The notes beneath the pieces were generated by a model that was given only the letters and a program-made list of their open reading frames with translations, had not been told where the DNA came from and did not search any database. The position numbers and the translations under genes are program-made. Below, one piece after another: positions 26,629 to 35,755 of a DNA stretch of 64,000 nt; within the stretch, counting starts at the first letter, position 1; each line of letters begins with the position of its first letter. Source of the DNA: Burkholderia sp. WSM2232 (lineage in GTDB: Bacteria > Pseudomonadota > Gammaproteobacteria > Burkholderiales > Burkholderiaceae); the NCBI RefSeq assembly GCF_000472545.1, contig NZ_KI421432.1, forward strand, positions 248,001 to 312,000, read 5' to 3'.

Positions 26629-27984
26629 ATGAGCTTGCCTCACTCAGGCGCCATGAAACCGAAGCCGCGCCAGCCGTTTTATCGTGATCTGTCTTTCCAG
26701 GTGCTAGCTGGCATGGCGCTCGGCATTGCCACCGGCTACTTCTTTCCGAAGTTCGGCATCAATTTGCAGCCCGTGGGCGACGCCTTTATCCGCATCATCC
26801 AGATGCTGATTGGACCGATCATCTTCTGCACCGTATGCAGCGGCATCGCGGGCGTGCGAGACTTCAAGAAGGTGGGCCGCGTCGCTATCAAGGCGCTGTT
26901 CTATTTCGAAGTGGTGACTTCTCTCGCACTGGTGCTGGGCCTCGTGGTGATCAACCTGCTCAAGCCTGGCGTCGGTATGAATGTGGATATGCATAGCGTA
27001 CATTCGGCCGCTGTCGATGCGTACGTTGCGAAGGCTCATCACGTGGTGACGACGAGCGAGTTCCTGCTCAACGTCGTTCCGCACACGGCGATCAGCGCGT
27101 TCGCGGGCGGCGACGTCCTGCAAGTGCTGTTCTTCTCAGTGCTGTTCGCTTTCGGACTTGCTGCCATCGGCGAGCGTGCGCAGCCCGCGCTGAATTTTAT
27201 CGACTCGGTGTCGGGCGCGCTGTTCTGGGTCATCGGTTTGACCATGAAAATCGCCCCCCTCGCCGCGTTCGGCGCGATTGCCTTCACGGTCAGCAAGTTC
27301 GGCTTCGGCACCCTGCTCTCGCTCGGCAAGCTCGTGCTGGAGTTCTACCTGACCTGTGTGCTTTTCTTCGTCTTGATTCTGTGGCCCATTGCGAAGGCGA
27401 ACGGCTTCAGCCTGCTGCGTCTGATGCGTTACATCGGCGCGGAGCTACTGCTCGTTATTGGCACGAGTTCATCTGAAACGGTGTTTCCGCAACTGGTCGA
27501 CAAACTGGAGCGGCTCGGCTGCGAGAAGTCCGTCGTTGGCCTCGTTCTGCCCACCGCTTACACGTTCAATCACGACGGCACTTGCCTCTATTTCGCGGCA
27601 GCCGCGGTGTTTCTCGCACAGGCCACCAATACGCCGATGAACTGGCACGATCAACTGGTGCTGCTTGCGGTACTGCTCTTGACCTCCAAAGGAGCTGCGG
27701 GCGTTTCCGGCGCCGCAATTGCCGTGCTGGCCGCCACACTGACTGCTTCGAACACTATTCCCGTCGAATCTATCGCACTGATTCTCGGCGTTCACAAAGC
27801 TATGTCGAGCGCATTTGTGTTCACCAATATTGTCGGCAACAGCGTAGCCACCATCGTGGTGGCCAACTGGGAAAAAGCGCTTGATCGCGTCGCGTTGCGC
27901 CATGAATTGAGAACCGGTTTCAGACAGTCTGACATCGCGCACGCCACACTGGAACAGCCTGGCAGCAGTTCAGCCGGTCATTGA
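26629..27984 (+). CDS. dctA: DctA-type dicarboxylate:cation symporter
   Basis: Inner-membrane carrier for C4-dicarboxylates (succinate, fumarate, malate) or related acids, 451 residues. Family marks: FYRDLSFQVLAGMALGIATG, GDAFIRIIQMLIGPIIFCTV, the serine-rich re-entrant loop IGTSSSETVFPQL, the conserved PTAYTFNHDGTCLYFAAA and LLTSKGAAGVSGAA. aGGAG precedes the ATG at 26629. It sits between the decarboxylase-like gene and a porin, so it may import an acid used by that pathway rather than only succinate. Confidence 0.93.
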   Translation: MSLPHSGAMKPKPRQPFYRDLSFQVLAGMALGIATGYFFPKFGINLQPVGDAFIRIIQMLIGPIIFCTVCSGIAGVRDFKKVGRVAIKALFYFEVVTSLALVLGLVVINLLKPGVGMNVDMHSVHSAAVDAYVAKAHHVVTTSEFLLNVVPHTAISAFAGGDVLQVLFFSVLFAFGLAAIGERAQPALNFIDSVSGALFWVIGLTMKIAPLAAFGAIAFTVSKFGFGTLLSLGKLVLEFYLTCVLFFVLILWPIAKANGFSLLRLMRYIGAELLLVIGTSSSETVFPQLVDKLERLGCEKSVVGLVLPTAYTFNHDGTCLYFAAAAVFLAQATNTPMNWHDQLVLLAVLLLTSKGAAGVSGAAIAVLAATLTASNTIPVESIALILGVHKAMSSAFVFTNIVGNSVATIVVANWEKALDRVALRHELRTGFRQSDIAHATLEQPGSSSAGH

Positions 27985-27992
27985 CGAAGCAA

Positions 27993-28018
27993 CGACGGCA
28001 CGGTGCACAGTGCCGTCG
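27993..28018. terminator. Hairpin after dctA
   Basis: Perfect 9-bp stem cgacggcac / gtgccgtcg with an 8-base loop starting 9 bases after the dctA stop. There is no T-run, so it may be a weak or processing hairpin rather than a full terminator. Confidence 0.5.
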
Positions 28019-28109
28019 CACACGAAAGGACAATGCGGCGTCATCCGCTTTCATTTTAGTTAGGTTTGCAAAACAATAGCGAAATCAAAACCAGAAAAGG
28101 AGACATGCG

Positions 28110-29147
28110 GTGTTGAATATCTGGAGAAAGGTTGGACTCGGCGTTTCGGCCACTGCCGGTATGCTGGGCATGATGTCCGCACACGCGCAGAGCAGTGTGC
28201 AGCTATACGGCACCGTGGATGGCGGTGTACGCCATCAGACCGACGCCGCAAAAGGTGGCGGCTCGGTGACCACCATGAACTCCAACGGCTACTACAGTTC
28301 CAACAAGCTCGACTTCCGGGCGAAGGAAGATCTGGGCGATGGCTGGAATGCGCATTTCCTGCTGGAAAGCGGCTTTAACCTCGGCAACGGCCAGTTCGAC
28401 AACACCACAGGAACGGAATTCAACCGCCAGGCGTTCGTCGGCATCGGGCATTCGAAGTACGGTTCTCTGGATATCGGCCGCCAGTACACCATTGCGCACG
28501 ACATTATCAGCATCTACGATCCATTCGGCTTTCACTTCACACCGATCATTCCGCTGACGGTCGCCTCGGACGGCACGCGCAACAATAACGACATGAAATA
28601 CAAGAACACCTTCGGACCGCTGCTCTTCGAAGTGGACAACTCGTTCGGCGGCGTGGCCGGCAACTTTGGCAGCGGCGCCGCGCGCGCAGTGGGGGTGAGC
28701 TACGCGACCGGCCCTGTCGGCATTGGGGGCGTGTACGGGCACCGCAGCGTGCTGACCGGTTCCACCTACGTGGGCGACAGCTACTACATGGTGGGCGCCA
28801 GTTACAGGGTGGGGCCCGTGCGCGTGTCGGGCGGCTTCATGTCGGAGGATTTGCAGAATCCCGCCGCGCCTCATCAAGTCACGAACAACGGCTTCGGCGG
28901 TCTGTCGTGGACTATCACGCCAACTCTCGTTTTCCGCGGCAGCTATTACCAGACCACGGTATCCAACGACAAATCGGGCCGACGCGGACTCACCGTGCTG
29001 GCGCTTGGCTACCTGCTATCCAGGCGCACCACGCTCTACAGCGAATTCGACTACACGTCGTACCGGCATGCCGTGGCGAGTACCCTTAACCCCGCTGGCG
29101 CAAACAGTCAGACCGCTTTCACCGTCGGCATCGACCATCTGTTCTGA
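28110..29147 (+). CDS. Outer-membrane porin (OmpC-like, beta-proteobacterial)
   Basis: Trimeric general porin of 345 residues. It has a signal peptide (KVGLGVSATAGMLGMMSAHA then QSSVQLYGTVDGGV, the usual mature start), constriction-loop strands such as NRQAFVGIGHSKYGSLDIGR, and a C-terminal strand ending in FTVGIDHLF with the terminal Phe needed for BAM recognition. The start is GTG 28110 (or TTG 28113); GGAG lies upstream. It closes the amidohydrolase-decarboxylase-DctA unit after 125 bases and likely lets the substrate cross the outer membrane. Confidence 0.93.
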   Translation: MLNIWRKVGLGVSATAGMLGMMSAHAQSSVQLYGTVDGGVRHQTDAAKGGGSVTTMNSNGYYSSNKLDFRAKEDLGDGWNAHFLLESGFNLGNGQFDNTTGTEFNRQAFVGIGHSKYGSLDIGRQYTIAHDIISIYDPFGFHFTPIIPLTVASDGTRNNNDMKYKNTFGPLLFEVDNSFGGVAGNFGSGAARAVGVSYATGPVGIGGVYGHRSVLTGSTYVGDSYYMVGASYRVGPVRVSGGFMSEDLQNPAAPHQVTNNGFGGLSWTITPTLVFRGSYYQTTVSNDKSGRRGLTVLALGYLLSRRTTLYSEFDYTSYRHAVASTLNPAGANSQTAFTVGIDHLF

Positions 29148-29175
29148 GAGTGTTCTATCTTCCCAAAACGCGACC

Positions 29176-29207
29176 CGCCTCGCCCGCCACATGGTACGGG
29201 TGAGGCG
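29176..29207. terminator. Hairpin after porin gene
   Basis: An 11-bp stem cgcctcgcccg / cgggtgaggcg with one G-T wobble, starting about 30 bases after the porin stop. No T-tract follows. Probable 3' end structure of the porin transcript. Confidence 0.45.
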
Positions 29208-29281
29208 ATGGTCAGCGGTGGACGCATAAGTGGCGGAGCTCGCGCGTATTCGCGGCTGTTCGCCTATTCCAATCGCATTTA

Positions 29282-29599
29282 TTGACCCGAGACCGGCGAC
29301 TTTACGCTCGGGGTCGCAAGCGTGTTATTGCTCGTCGGGGGAGCGCTGGTGCCCGAGGTCGAGTTGCTGTTGCTGCTCGGCAGGCCCGAGTTCGGACCCT
29401 GGCCCGACATACCGCTGCCTGAATTGGTGGTGCCTGGCGTGCCGTAGCCGGCCGTTGCGCCGTTCGTCTGGTTTGCCGGACTCGCCGTGCTGCCCGCCGA
29501 ACCGTTTCCGCCGGGGCCACCTGCTGCCTGTGCAAAGGCGCCGGCCGACACCGTAAGAGCGGCGACGGCCGCGAGAAACGCTCTGTTTGCCTTGCTCAT
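29282..29599 (-). CDS. Small secreted Gly/Ser/Asn-rich protein
   Basis: About 105 residues. Cleavable signal peptide MSKANRAFLAAVAALTVSAG with cleavage after AFAQA, then a low-complexity mature chain rich in Gly, Ser, Thr, Asn and Pro (GGPGGNGSAGSTASPANQTN and NSGLPSSNSNSTSGTSAPPT). AGGAGG stands nine bases before the ATG, so it is surely translated. Short proteins like this are common and uncharacterised in Burkholderiaceae; they are probably disordered in the periplasm or outside the cell. Standalone gene. Confidence 0.75.
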
Positions 29600-29615
29600 G
29601 GTTCGTACCTCCTTT

Positions 29616-30041
29616 AGCAGAATCGAATAAGGACGCAGACGTTCGCCGCCTCCTCAACGCAATGTGACGCAAACATTGTGCCGCGTGGATAGCGTTGCTC
29701 ATTTTGGTGGTGACTGCCGGAGAATTTCGGAAGGGCGTGGAATTCGTCCGCCGGCTCGCGCAGGCTATGAATCAATAGATTGCCCAAGGCAAGAGAAACG
29801 GTGAGATGGCCGACCAGGAGATCGAAGCAATCTCTGGAGCGGCAGCGACACCTCGTCAACCTGCTGAATCAGGATGCCTTCATGGAACTGCAGAGGAAGG
29901 TTCCCGACGAGATTGCCTGTCTGAACAGCCGTCGACTTCCATCACCCAAACACGCACGCTGAAATAGCGGCGGCCTGCTGCCGCAACCACGTCGTCCCCG
30001 TCCCTAGCTCCAGCAATGCGAGCTGGCCGCCGCCGTCGCGC
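29616..30041. other. Intergenic region, no gene supported
   Basis: About 425 bases. A plus-strand frame at 29780-29962 carries QRHLVNLLNQDAFMELQRKV but has no start with a ribosome site and no recognisable family. Holds the promoter of the small secreted protein at its left end. Confidence 0.4.
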
Positions 30042-31073
30042 TCATTGTTGATCGCGAATCTCCCCTGGCCCTTTTCCTGTCCATCGTTTCAATGCCCGGC
30101 GGAAATTCGCGGCATCGCTGAAGCCGACCAGCATCGCAACGTCGTCCGTACTGAGCTTCGTGGTCTTCAGGTACTCCGTGGCTAGCGAGCACCGCACGTC
30201 GTCGACAATCGCAACAAACGACGTTCCTTCCGACTCAAGACGCCGCCTTAGCGTTCGGCTCGTCATTTTCAGCGCATCGGCCACTGCTTCCATGTTTGGA
30301 AACACACCGGGCTTGCGCATCAGAAGCTGATAGACCTCGCCCGACACGCCGGACGATGTCTTTGCTTGCCCGATCAGCCTGTCACACGTCTCCTGCAACA
30401 GCGCAGCCGAGTGCCGATGCGCCAGATGCGGCGTCACCTCCAGGATCGCGCTGTCGTAGATGAGCTCGCACTGGTCAGCGTCGAACTCGCAGGGACAACC
30501 CAGGTACTGCGGATAGATGTGCGCATAGTCCGGCGCCGGATAGGCGAAGCGCGCCAGCACCGGAGGGCAGCGGCGCCCGGCCACGTCTTCGAGATGCGTC
30601 ACGTGCTGCGTGTATTGCTGTTCGAGCAAAAACTGCTGCACATGGTGCGGCAAGTTGGACGAGAAAGCATCCGGAAAGGTCCACACGGAAGTGTCGGCGT
30701 GCTCCGTCCACTCGATGGTGACAGTCGGCGTCGCCAGCCGGTGATATTTGACGCCAAGGCGAAAGTAGTCGCGCAGCGAAAGACACGACATCAGCGCATA
30801 CCCATACATGCCGTAGGCCGCCAGATGAAGACGCGCTCCCGTTCTGAAAGGCGTGCTCGGGTCGGACGACAGGGCGACCGCATTCCGGCATACCACCGCG
30901 TACTGCCGCACGGAGGTCATGACAGACGCGTCGTAGATCTGCTCAGGCGTGACGCCGCTGCCCTTCAGGCTGTCCTCGGGTGCAATGCCTTGCTCTGCGA
31001 GCACTTCGACCAGCGCCGCGATCTTGTACGGCGCGTAAATGCGCTCATTCAACAACGGAAATCTCGACGACAC
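30042..31073 (-). CDS. AraC-family regulator (OruR/ArgR-like, arabinose-binding-type N-domain)
   Basis: 343-residue AraC-type regulator. The N-terminal two thirds form the long sensor domain of the group containing OruR and MmsR-like proteins (YKIAALVEVLAEQGIAPEDS, GYALMSCLSLRDYFRLGVKY). The C-terminal double HTH (about 245-338) reads FPNMEAVADALKMTSRTLRR, RLESEGTSFVAIVDDVRCSL and DDVAMLVGFSDAANFRRALK. Start is GTG 31073. It is divergent from the BKACE gene with about 400 bases between, so it is the likely activator of the 31.5-37.5 kb catabolic cluster. Confidence 0.92.
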   Translation of the reverse strand: MSSRFPLLNERIYAPYKIAALVEVLAEQGIAPEDSLKGSGVTPEQIYDASVMTSVRQYAVVCRNAVALSSDPSTPFRTGARLHLAAYGMYGYALMSCLSLRDYFRLGVKYHRLATPTVTIEWTEHADTSVWTFPDAFSSNLPHHVQQFLLEQQYTQHVTHLEDVAGRRCPPVLARFAYPAPDYAHIYPQYLGCPCEFDADQCELIYDSAILEVTPHLAHRHSAALLQETCDRLIGQAKTSSGVSGEVYQLLMRKPGVFPNMEAVADALKMTSRTLRRRLESEGTSFVAIVDDVRCSLATEYLKTTKLSTDDVAMLVGFSDAANFRRALKRWTGKGPGEIRDQQ

Positions 31074-31470
31074 GGCGCCCCCGGTGCATGTCCTCGCGGG
31101 ACATCGGCTTGTCCGAATTAGACCTTACGTAGCAAATCGTATCTCACTACTATCTATGGAACAAGAGACGAGTCCGAATGCAGTTACGCGACTCGCAGAT
31201 TTTCGGAGACAAGCATGACCACTCACCACCGCCGTTATATCGCGCCTGTGACGCCGCTGCTGCCGTTCGTGCATGCGGCGCCGCCGCGCATTCGGTCCTT
31301 GCGGTGTGAGTGCGTGCCAGCTCACACCCCGAAGCTATTCGCTGCATCTGCCCCTCGTCTTGCGCTCGCCACCGCGGGCGGCTCTGCTCGCGCCACCGCG
31401 TCAGCGGCCGGTTTGGACTGAGCGTCGCGTCCAGCCGCCGTGCGTCAACCGGAAATGGAAAGGTATTGAA
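31074..31470. other. Divergent control region araC-type / BKACE
   Basis: About 400 bases between divergent genes. The BKACE frame stays open back to 31273, but no family residues are encoded there. Expected to hold the activator sites; no clear direct repeats were recognised by eye. Confidence 0.4.
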
Positions 31471-32409
31471 ATGGGAAATTCAACCAGCAAGGTCATCATC
31501 ACATGTGCGGTGACGGGCTCGGCGCACGTGCCGTCCATGTCGGAGTATCTGCCCCTCACACCCGATGACATCAAGACCCAGGCGCTAGAAGCCGCCGGCG
31601 CGGGAGCGGCGATTCTGCATCTGCATGCGCGGGATCCACAGGACGGCCGGCCAACGCCCTCCCCCGAAGTGTTCCGGCAGTTCGTGCCGGCCATTGCCGC
31701 GCAAACCGACGCGGTGATCAACATCTCCACGGGTGGCAGCACGCGCATGACGCTCGACGAGCGTTTGGCCTACGCGCGCATTGCAAAGCCCGAGATGTGC
31801 TCGCTGAACATGGGCTCGATGAATTTTTCGCTGCATCCAGTCGCGGCCAGAATATCCTCCTGGCGATTCGACTGGGAAAAAGAATACGTCGAAGGCATGG
31901 AGGACATGATCTTCCGGAACACGTTTCGGGACATCAAGAACATTCTCACGGAGTTCAAGGACTACGGCACGCGTTTCGAATTCGAGTGTTACGACGTGGG
32001 CCACCTGTACAACCTCGCGTACTTTGTCGACATCGGGCTCATCAAGCCGCCGTTTTTCATTCAGTCGGTGTTCGGCATTCTCGGCGGCATTGGTGCGGAT
32101 CCGGAGAACCTCTCGTTGATGCGCTCGACCGCCGACCGCCTGTTCGGGCGCGAGAGCTATCAGCTTTCGATTCTCGGCGCCGGTCGTCACCAGATGTCTC
32201 TCGTGACGATGGGCGCAATCATGGGCGGCAACGTCCGCGTGGGCCTGGAAGACAGCGTCTACCTGTCGCGTGGCGTCAAGGCCAGGTCGAACGCCGATCA
32301 GGTCCGCAAGATCCGCCGGATTCTGGAGGAGCTTTCTTTCGACATCGCGACGCCAGCCGATGCGCGCGCGATGCTCGGACTGAAGGGACGAGAGAACGTC
32401 TCGCTTTAA
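31471..32409 (+). CDS. BKACE family beta-keto acid cleavage enzyme (DUF849)
   Basis: Zinc-dependent enzyme of 312 residues that cleaves a beta-keto acid with acetyl-CoA to acetoacetate and a CoA ester, as in the lysine-fermentation enzyme Kce. Family motifs in order: KVIITCAVTGSAHVPSMSEY, AILHLHARDPQDGRPT (zinc His pair), AVINISTGGSTRMTLDERL, FEFECYDVGHLYNLAYFVD, KPPFFIQSVFGILGGIG and GNVRVGLEDSVYLSRGV (conserved Glu). ATG 31471 with aaagg upstream. First gene of the AraC-facing cluster with an MFS carrier, two SDRs and a tannase-like esterase. BKACE specificities vary widely; this one is not assigned. Confidence 0.9.
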   Translation: MGNSTSKVIITCAVTGSAHVPSMSEYLPLTPDDIKTQALEAAGAGAAILHLHARDPQDGRPTPSPEVFRQFVPAIAAQTDAVINISTGGSTRMTLDERLAYARIAKPEMCSLNMGSMNFSLHPVAARISSWRFDWEKEYVEGMEDMIFRNTFRDIKNILTEFKDYGTRFEFECYDVGHLYNLAYFVDIGLIKPPFFIQSVFGILGGIGADPENLSLMRSTADRLFGRESYQLSILGAGRHQMSLVTMGAIMGGNVRVGLEDSVYLSRGVKARSNADQVRKIRRILEELSFDIATPADARAMLGLKGRENVSL

Positions 32410-32519
32410 GTACACGGCGCCGCGCGCGATCCGCGCGAGCACCGCACCCTGTTGTCCTGCCGCGCGCGCCCGGCACGCTAAAAGAAAAAACACGGGCAGG
32501 GCTATTTTCTGGAGACATC

Positions 32520-33875
32520 ATGACTGCAACTACTGTTGACGCCGGCCTCGGCGAGACCCACCGGCTAGCGACGCGCAAGGCGATGGCACGACTTCTTCCC
32601 TTGATGTGCGCGATCTACTTCATGTCGTTCATCGACCGTACCAATGTGGCGCTGGCGAAGACCGCGCTTGCCGCCGACCTCGGCATCAGCGCAGCGGCAT
32701 ACGGACTTGGCGCCGGCATCTTCTTTATCGGCTATGCGCTTCTCGAAGTGCCGAGCAACCTGCTGGCTCATCGTGTCGGTCCGCGCGCATGGATTGCCCG
32801 GATCGCCGTCACGTGGGGAGCGTTATCGACGGCCATGATGTTCGTGCAAGGCGAGTGGTCGTTCTATCTGCTGCGCGTTCTGCTCGGAGTGGCAGAAGCA
32901 GGACTCTTCCCCGCGTTGATGTACATGGTGACGCTCTGGTTCGCACCGAAGGACCGCGCAGTCGCTGTCGGCTGGATTTATACCGCCCCGTCTATCGCGC
33001 TGATCCTTGGCAACCCGCTCGGTGCCGCGCTAATGCAGCTCGGCGGAATTGGCGGTCTTCACGGCTGGCAGTGGATGTTCCTGCTCGAAGGTTTGCCCAC
33101 CATCGTGGTCGGCATCATCGTCTTTTTCAAACTGCCGAACCGTCCTTCGGAGGTCCGATGGTTGACGCCGCAGGAAGCCGAGGCGCTCGAAACCCATGCG
33201 GTCATCGACACGCACGGTCACACCGAACTCACGTCGGCACACTGGTTTGCGGCATTGAAACGTCCAACCACCGTATTGATTGCGCTGATTTACTTCCTGA
33301 ATCAGGTGGCGTTTGTCGGGCTGTACTTTTTCACACCCTCGATCGTTGCGCAGATGCACGTGAAGTCGCCGCTCCTTGTCGGCTTGTTGTCGAGCAGTGT
33401 CGGCATCGGCTTTCTGCTTGGCGTGCTGACTCTGCCCCGCATCCACCGCCGGATCAGCAACGACTGCGGATTCCTCGGCGTGCTGACGGCGGGCGTCGTG
33501 GTCTCCGCATGTGCGTTCATCGCGATCAGGAATCAGTCGGCGCAGATCACCCTGCTGGGTGTTACGGGTTTCTTCGCGGGCGGCATTCTGCCTTCGTACT
33601 GGGCTGTCGCGATGAAGCGCCTGCAAGGCGTGCAAGCGGCTGCCGGTCTCGCGTTCATCAATACGGTCGGACTGCTGGGCGGCTTTGTCGGGCCCTATCT
33701 GTTCGGCCTTGCGGAAACGATAACCGGCCGCAGCGACTCGGGCTTCAACGTGGTCGTAGTGGCCTCCGTGCTGGGACTCGCTCTCGTGCCGCTGCTTGCG
33801 AAAGCCATCCGGTCCGCAGACCGTCCCGTTGCACCGGCAGGCAACGCGGGACAATTGAAAACGTCGAAGAGCTAG
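32520..33875 (+). CDS. MFS transporter, ACS family (organic anion importer)
   Basis: 451-residue inner-membrane carrier with 12 predicted helices. The N-terminus has RLLPLMCAIYFMSFIDRTNV, the ACS-family hallmark (DRxNVxxA), followed by GYALLEVPSNLLAHRVGPRA and GVAEAGLFPALMYMVTLWFA. ACS carriers bring in phthalate, hydroxybenzoate, tartrate, glucarate and similar acids. The frame is open far upstream, but GGAGacatc before ATG 32520 and the family start settle it. 110 bases after the BKACE gene; it probably imports the cluster's substrate. Confidence 0.93.
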   Translation: MTATTVDAGLGETHRLATRKAMARLLPLMCAIYFMSFIDRTNVALAKTALAADLGISAAAYGLGAGIFFIGYALLEVPSNLLAHRVGPRAWIARIAVTWGALSTAMMFVQGEWSFYLLRVLLGVAEAGLFPALMYMVTLWFAPKDRAVAVGWIYTAPSIALILGNPLGAALMQLGGIGGLHGWQWMFLLEGLPTIVVGIIVFFKLPNRPSEVRWLTPQEAEALETHAVIDTHGHTELTSAHWFAALKRPTTVLIALIYFLNQVAFVGLYFFTPSIVAQMHVKSPLLVGLLSSSVGIGFLLGVLTLPRIHRRISNDCGFLGVLTAGVVVSACAFIAIRNQSAQITLLGVTGFFAGGILPSYWAVAMKRLQGVQAAAGLAFINTVGLLGGFVGPYLFGLAETITGRSDSGFNVVVVASVLGLALVPLLAKAIRSADRPVAPAGNAGQLKTSKS

Positions 33876-34043
33876 GCGTCGCCGCCAGCCACATGGTGGT
33901 GCCGTCAATTCATGCCGTGTTCGATGACGGCGGCAATGAAGGCGGCAAACCTGAGGCACGGGCCGACCCGGTGCGGGCCTGATTCACGGCTCATTCGTGA
34001 ATACCTTGATTCAACACGTAACTTCACATCGTTGGTGCGACAC

Positions 34044-34835
34044 ATGAATACTTTCGAGCTTCTCAAGCCCAGACCGGGTCTGCGCGTACTCATCTCGGGC
34101 GCAGCGTCGGGAATCGGCGCGGCTATTGCCGACGCGTTCATCGAAGCCGATGCGCAGGTCTATATCTGCGACGTCGACCGTTCTGCCGTCGAGAACGCCA
34201 GCAGCAGGAACGCCCGGCTTCACACAGGGGTGGCGGACGTGGCAAGTCGCGAGCAGGTCGACAGCGTGATAGACGACGCACGGGCAAAGCTCGGCGGGCT
34301 CGACATTCTGATCAACAACGCGGGCATTGCGGGTCCAACGGGCGAAGTCGAGGCGATCGAGCCGGGCGACTGGGAGCGGACCATTTCCACCAACCTCAAC
34401 AGTCAGTACTACTTTCTTCACAAGGCGGTGCCGCTGCTGAAAGAGACATCGGACTGCCCCGCCATCGTTGCCATGTCTTCTGTCGCCGGGCGGCTCGGCT
34501 ACGCGTATCGCACGCCCTACGCCGCGACGAAATGGGCGATTGTCGGGCTCGTGAAGTCACTCGCCATCGAGCTCGGCCCGAGCAACATTCGCGTCAATGC
34601 AATTCTGCCGGGAGTCGTGCAGGGCGAACGGATGGATCGCGTGATTGCCGCTCGCGCTCAGTCCACCGGCGTCTCGTTCGACGAAATGAAAGAGCAGTAC
34701 CTCAGGAAGATCTCGCTGCGCCGCATGGTGACCGTTGACGACATCGCCGCCATGGCGCTCTTCCTCGCGTCGCCGGCTGGTCAGAACATCACCGGACAAG
34801 CGATCAGTGTGGATGGCAACGTCGAATATCTTTGA
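34044..34835 (+). CDS. SDR-family oxidoreductase 1
   Basis: Classical short-chain dehydrogenase, 263 residues, NAD(P)-dependent. The cofactor motif is ISGAASGIGAA, followed by CDVDRSAVE (Asp after beta-2, favouring NAD), NNAGIAG, and the active site S...Y..K in SSVAGRLGYAYRTPYAATKW. The C-terminus has GQAISVDGNVEYL. It follows the MFS gene by about 170 bases and precedes a second SDR. With BKACE, a hydroxy acid to beta-keto acid oxidation upstream of cleavage would make sense (inference). Confidence 0.92.
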   Translation: MNTFELLKPRPGLRVLISGAASGIGAAIADAFIEADAQVYICDVDRSAVENASSRNARLHTGVADVASREQVDSVIDDARAKLGGLDILINNAGIAGPTGEVEAIEPGDWERTISTNLNSQYYFLHKAVPLLKETSDCPAIVAMSSVAGRLGYAYRTPYAATKWAIVGLVKSLAIELGPSNIRVNAILPGVVQGERMDRVIAARAQSTGVSFDEMKEQYLRKISLRRMVTVDDIAAMALFLASPAGQNITGQAISVDGNVEYL

Positions 34836-34944
34836 GCAAGCATAGGCACGCGCCGCGTCGCAATGCAAAAGCGCGTCCTGTCAGCCACGAACCGCGAGGC
34901 CGTCTCGCCCTGAACAACAAATCACTACGAAGGACACAGATCCA

Positions 34945-35685
34945 ATGAGGCTCAAAGGAAAGGTTGCAATCGTGACGGGGGCCGGGCAAGGAATCGGCGC
35001 CGCGACCGCACTGAAATTCGCGCAAGAGGGCGCAACGGTCGCCGTGTGCGACCTGAACCCCGGCGCCGTGCAATCGGTTGTCGGCGCGTGCCGAGAAGCC
35101 GGCGCGCAGGCGGCGGGCTTCACGGTCGACATCGCCGATCGCGAAGCGGTTCGGGACATGGTCGCCAAGACCCGCGAACAATTCGGACGCATCGACGTTC
35201 TGGTGAACAACGCGGGCATTACGCGCGATGCGCGTCTGCAAAACATGACGGTCGAGCAATTCGAACAGGTCATGGACGTCAATCTGCGCGGCGTCTTTCA
35301 CGCCGCTCAGGCGGTGCTCGACTCCATGATCATGCAAGGAGCCGGCGTGATTCTGAACGCCAGTTCGGTTGTGGGGATATACGGCAATTACGGTCAAACG
35401 AACTATGCGGCCTCCAAATTCGGCGTGATCGGCTTTACGAAGACATGGAGCCGGGAACTCGGGCCGAAAGGCATACGGGTGAACGCCGTCGCGCCCGGCT
35501 TTATCGACACCCCGATTCTCGCCACCGTACCCGCCGAAGTGCTCGAGAAGATGAGAAGCCAGGTGCCGTTGCGGCGCCTCGGCAAGCCCGAAGAGATTGC
35601 GAACATCTACGCCTTTCTCGCAAGCGATGAAGCGAGCTATATCAACGGCGCTGTCATCGAGGCTTCTGGCGGCATGACGCTCTAG
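34945..35685 (+). CDS. SDR-family oxidoreductase 2 (FabG-like)
   Basis: 246-residue classical SDR close to 3-oxoacyl-ACP reductase. It has [28 protein letters not shown] after beta-2, [20 protein letters not shown] (the FabG-typical ITRD), active-site [20 protein letters not shown] and the end [15 protein letters not shown] 34945 with aaggacac upstream. Second SDR of the BKACE cluster, 109 bases after the first. In catabolic clusters FabG-like enzymes often oxidise 3-hydroxyacyl compounds; here probably supplies or consumes the BKACE substrate. Confidence 0.92.
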   Translation: MRLKGKVAIVTGAGQGIGAATALKFAQEGATVAVCDLNPGAVQSVVGACREAGAQAAGFTVDIADREAVRDMVAKTREQFGRIDVLVNNAGITRDARLQNMTVEQFEQVMDVNLRGVFHAAQAVLDSMIMQGAGVILNASSVVGIYGNYGQTNYAASKFGVIGFTKTWSRELGPKGIRVNAVAPGFIDTPILATVPAEVLEKMRSQVPLRRLGKPEEIANIYAFLASDEASYINGAVIEASGGMTL

Positions 35686-35755
35686 TCGGGAAACAACACC
35701 GACCGCTCGACCACAAGCCGCCCCCACCTGAAACGTTACTCATAACGGAGACATC

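Noticed and set aside
29780-29962. Small plus-strand frame with a helical-looking segment
   Set aside because: No start signal, no family, and competing frames in the same DNA.
31797-32519. Upstream extension of the ACS-family MFS frame
   Set aside because: Lies in another frame of the BKACE gene and shows no transporter residues; the MFS start at 32520 has a ribosome site.
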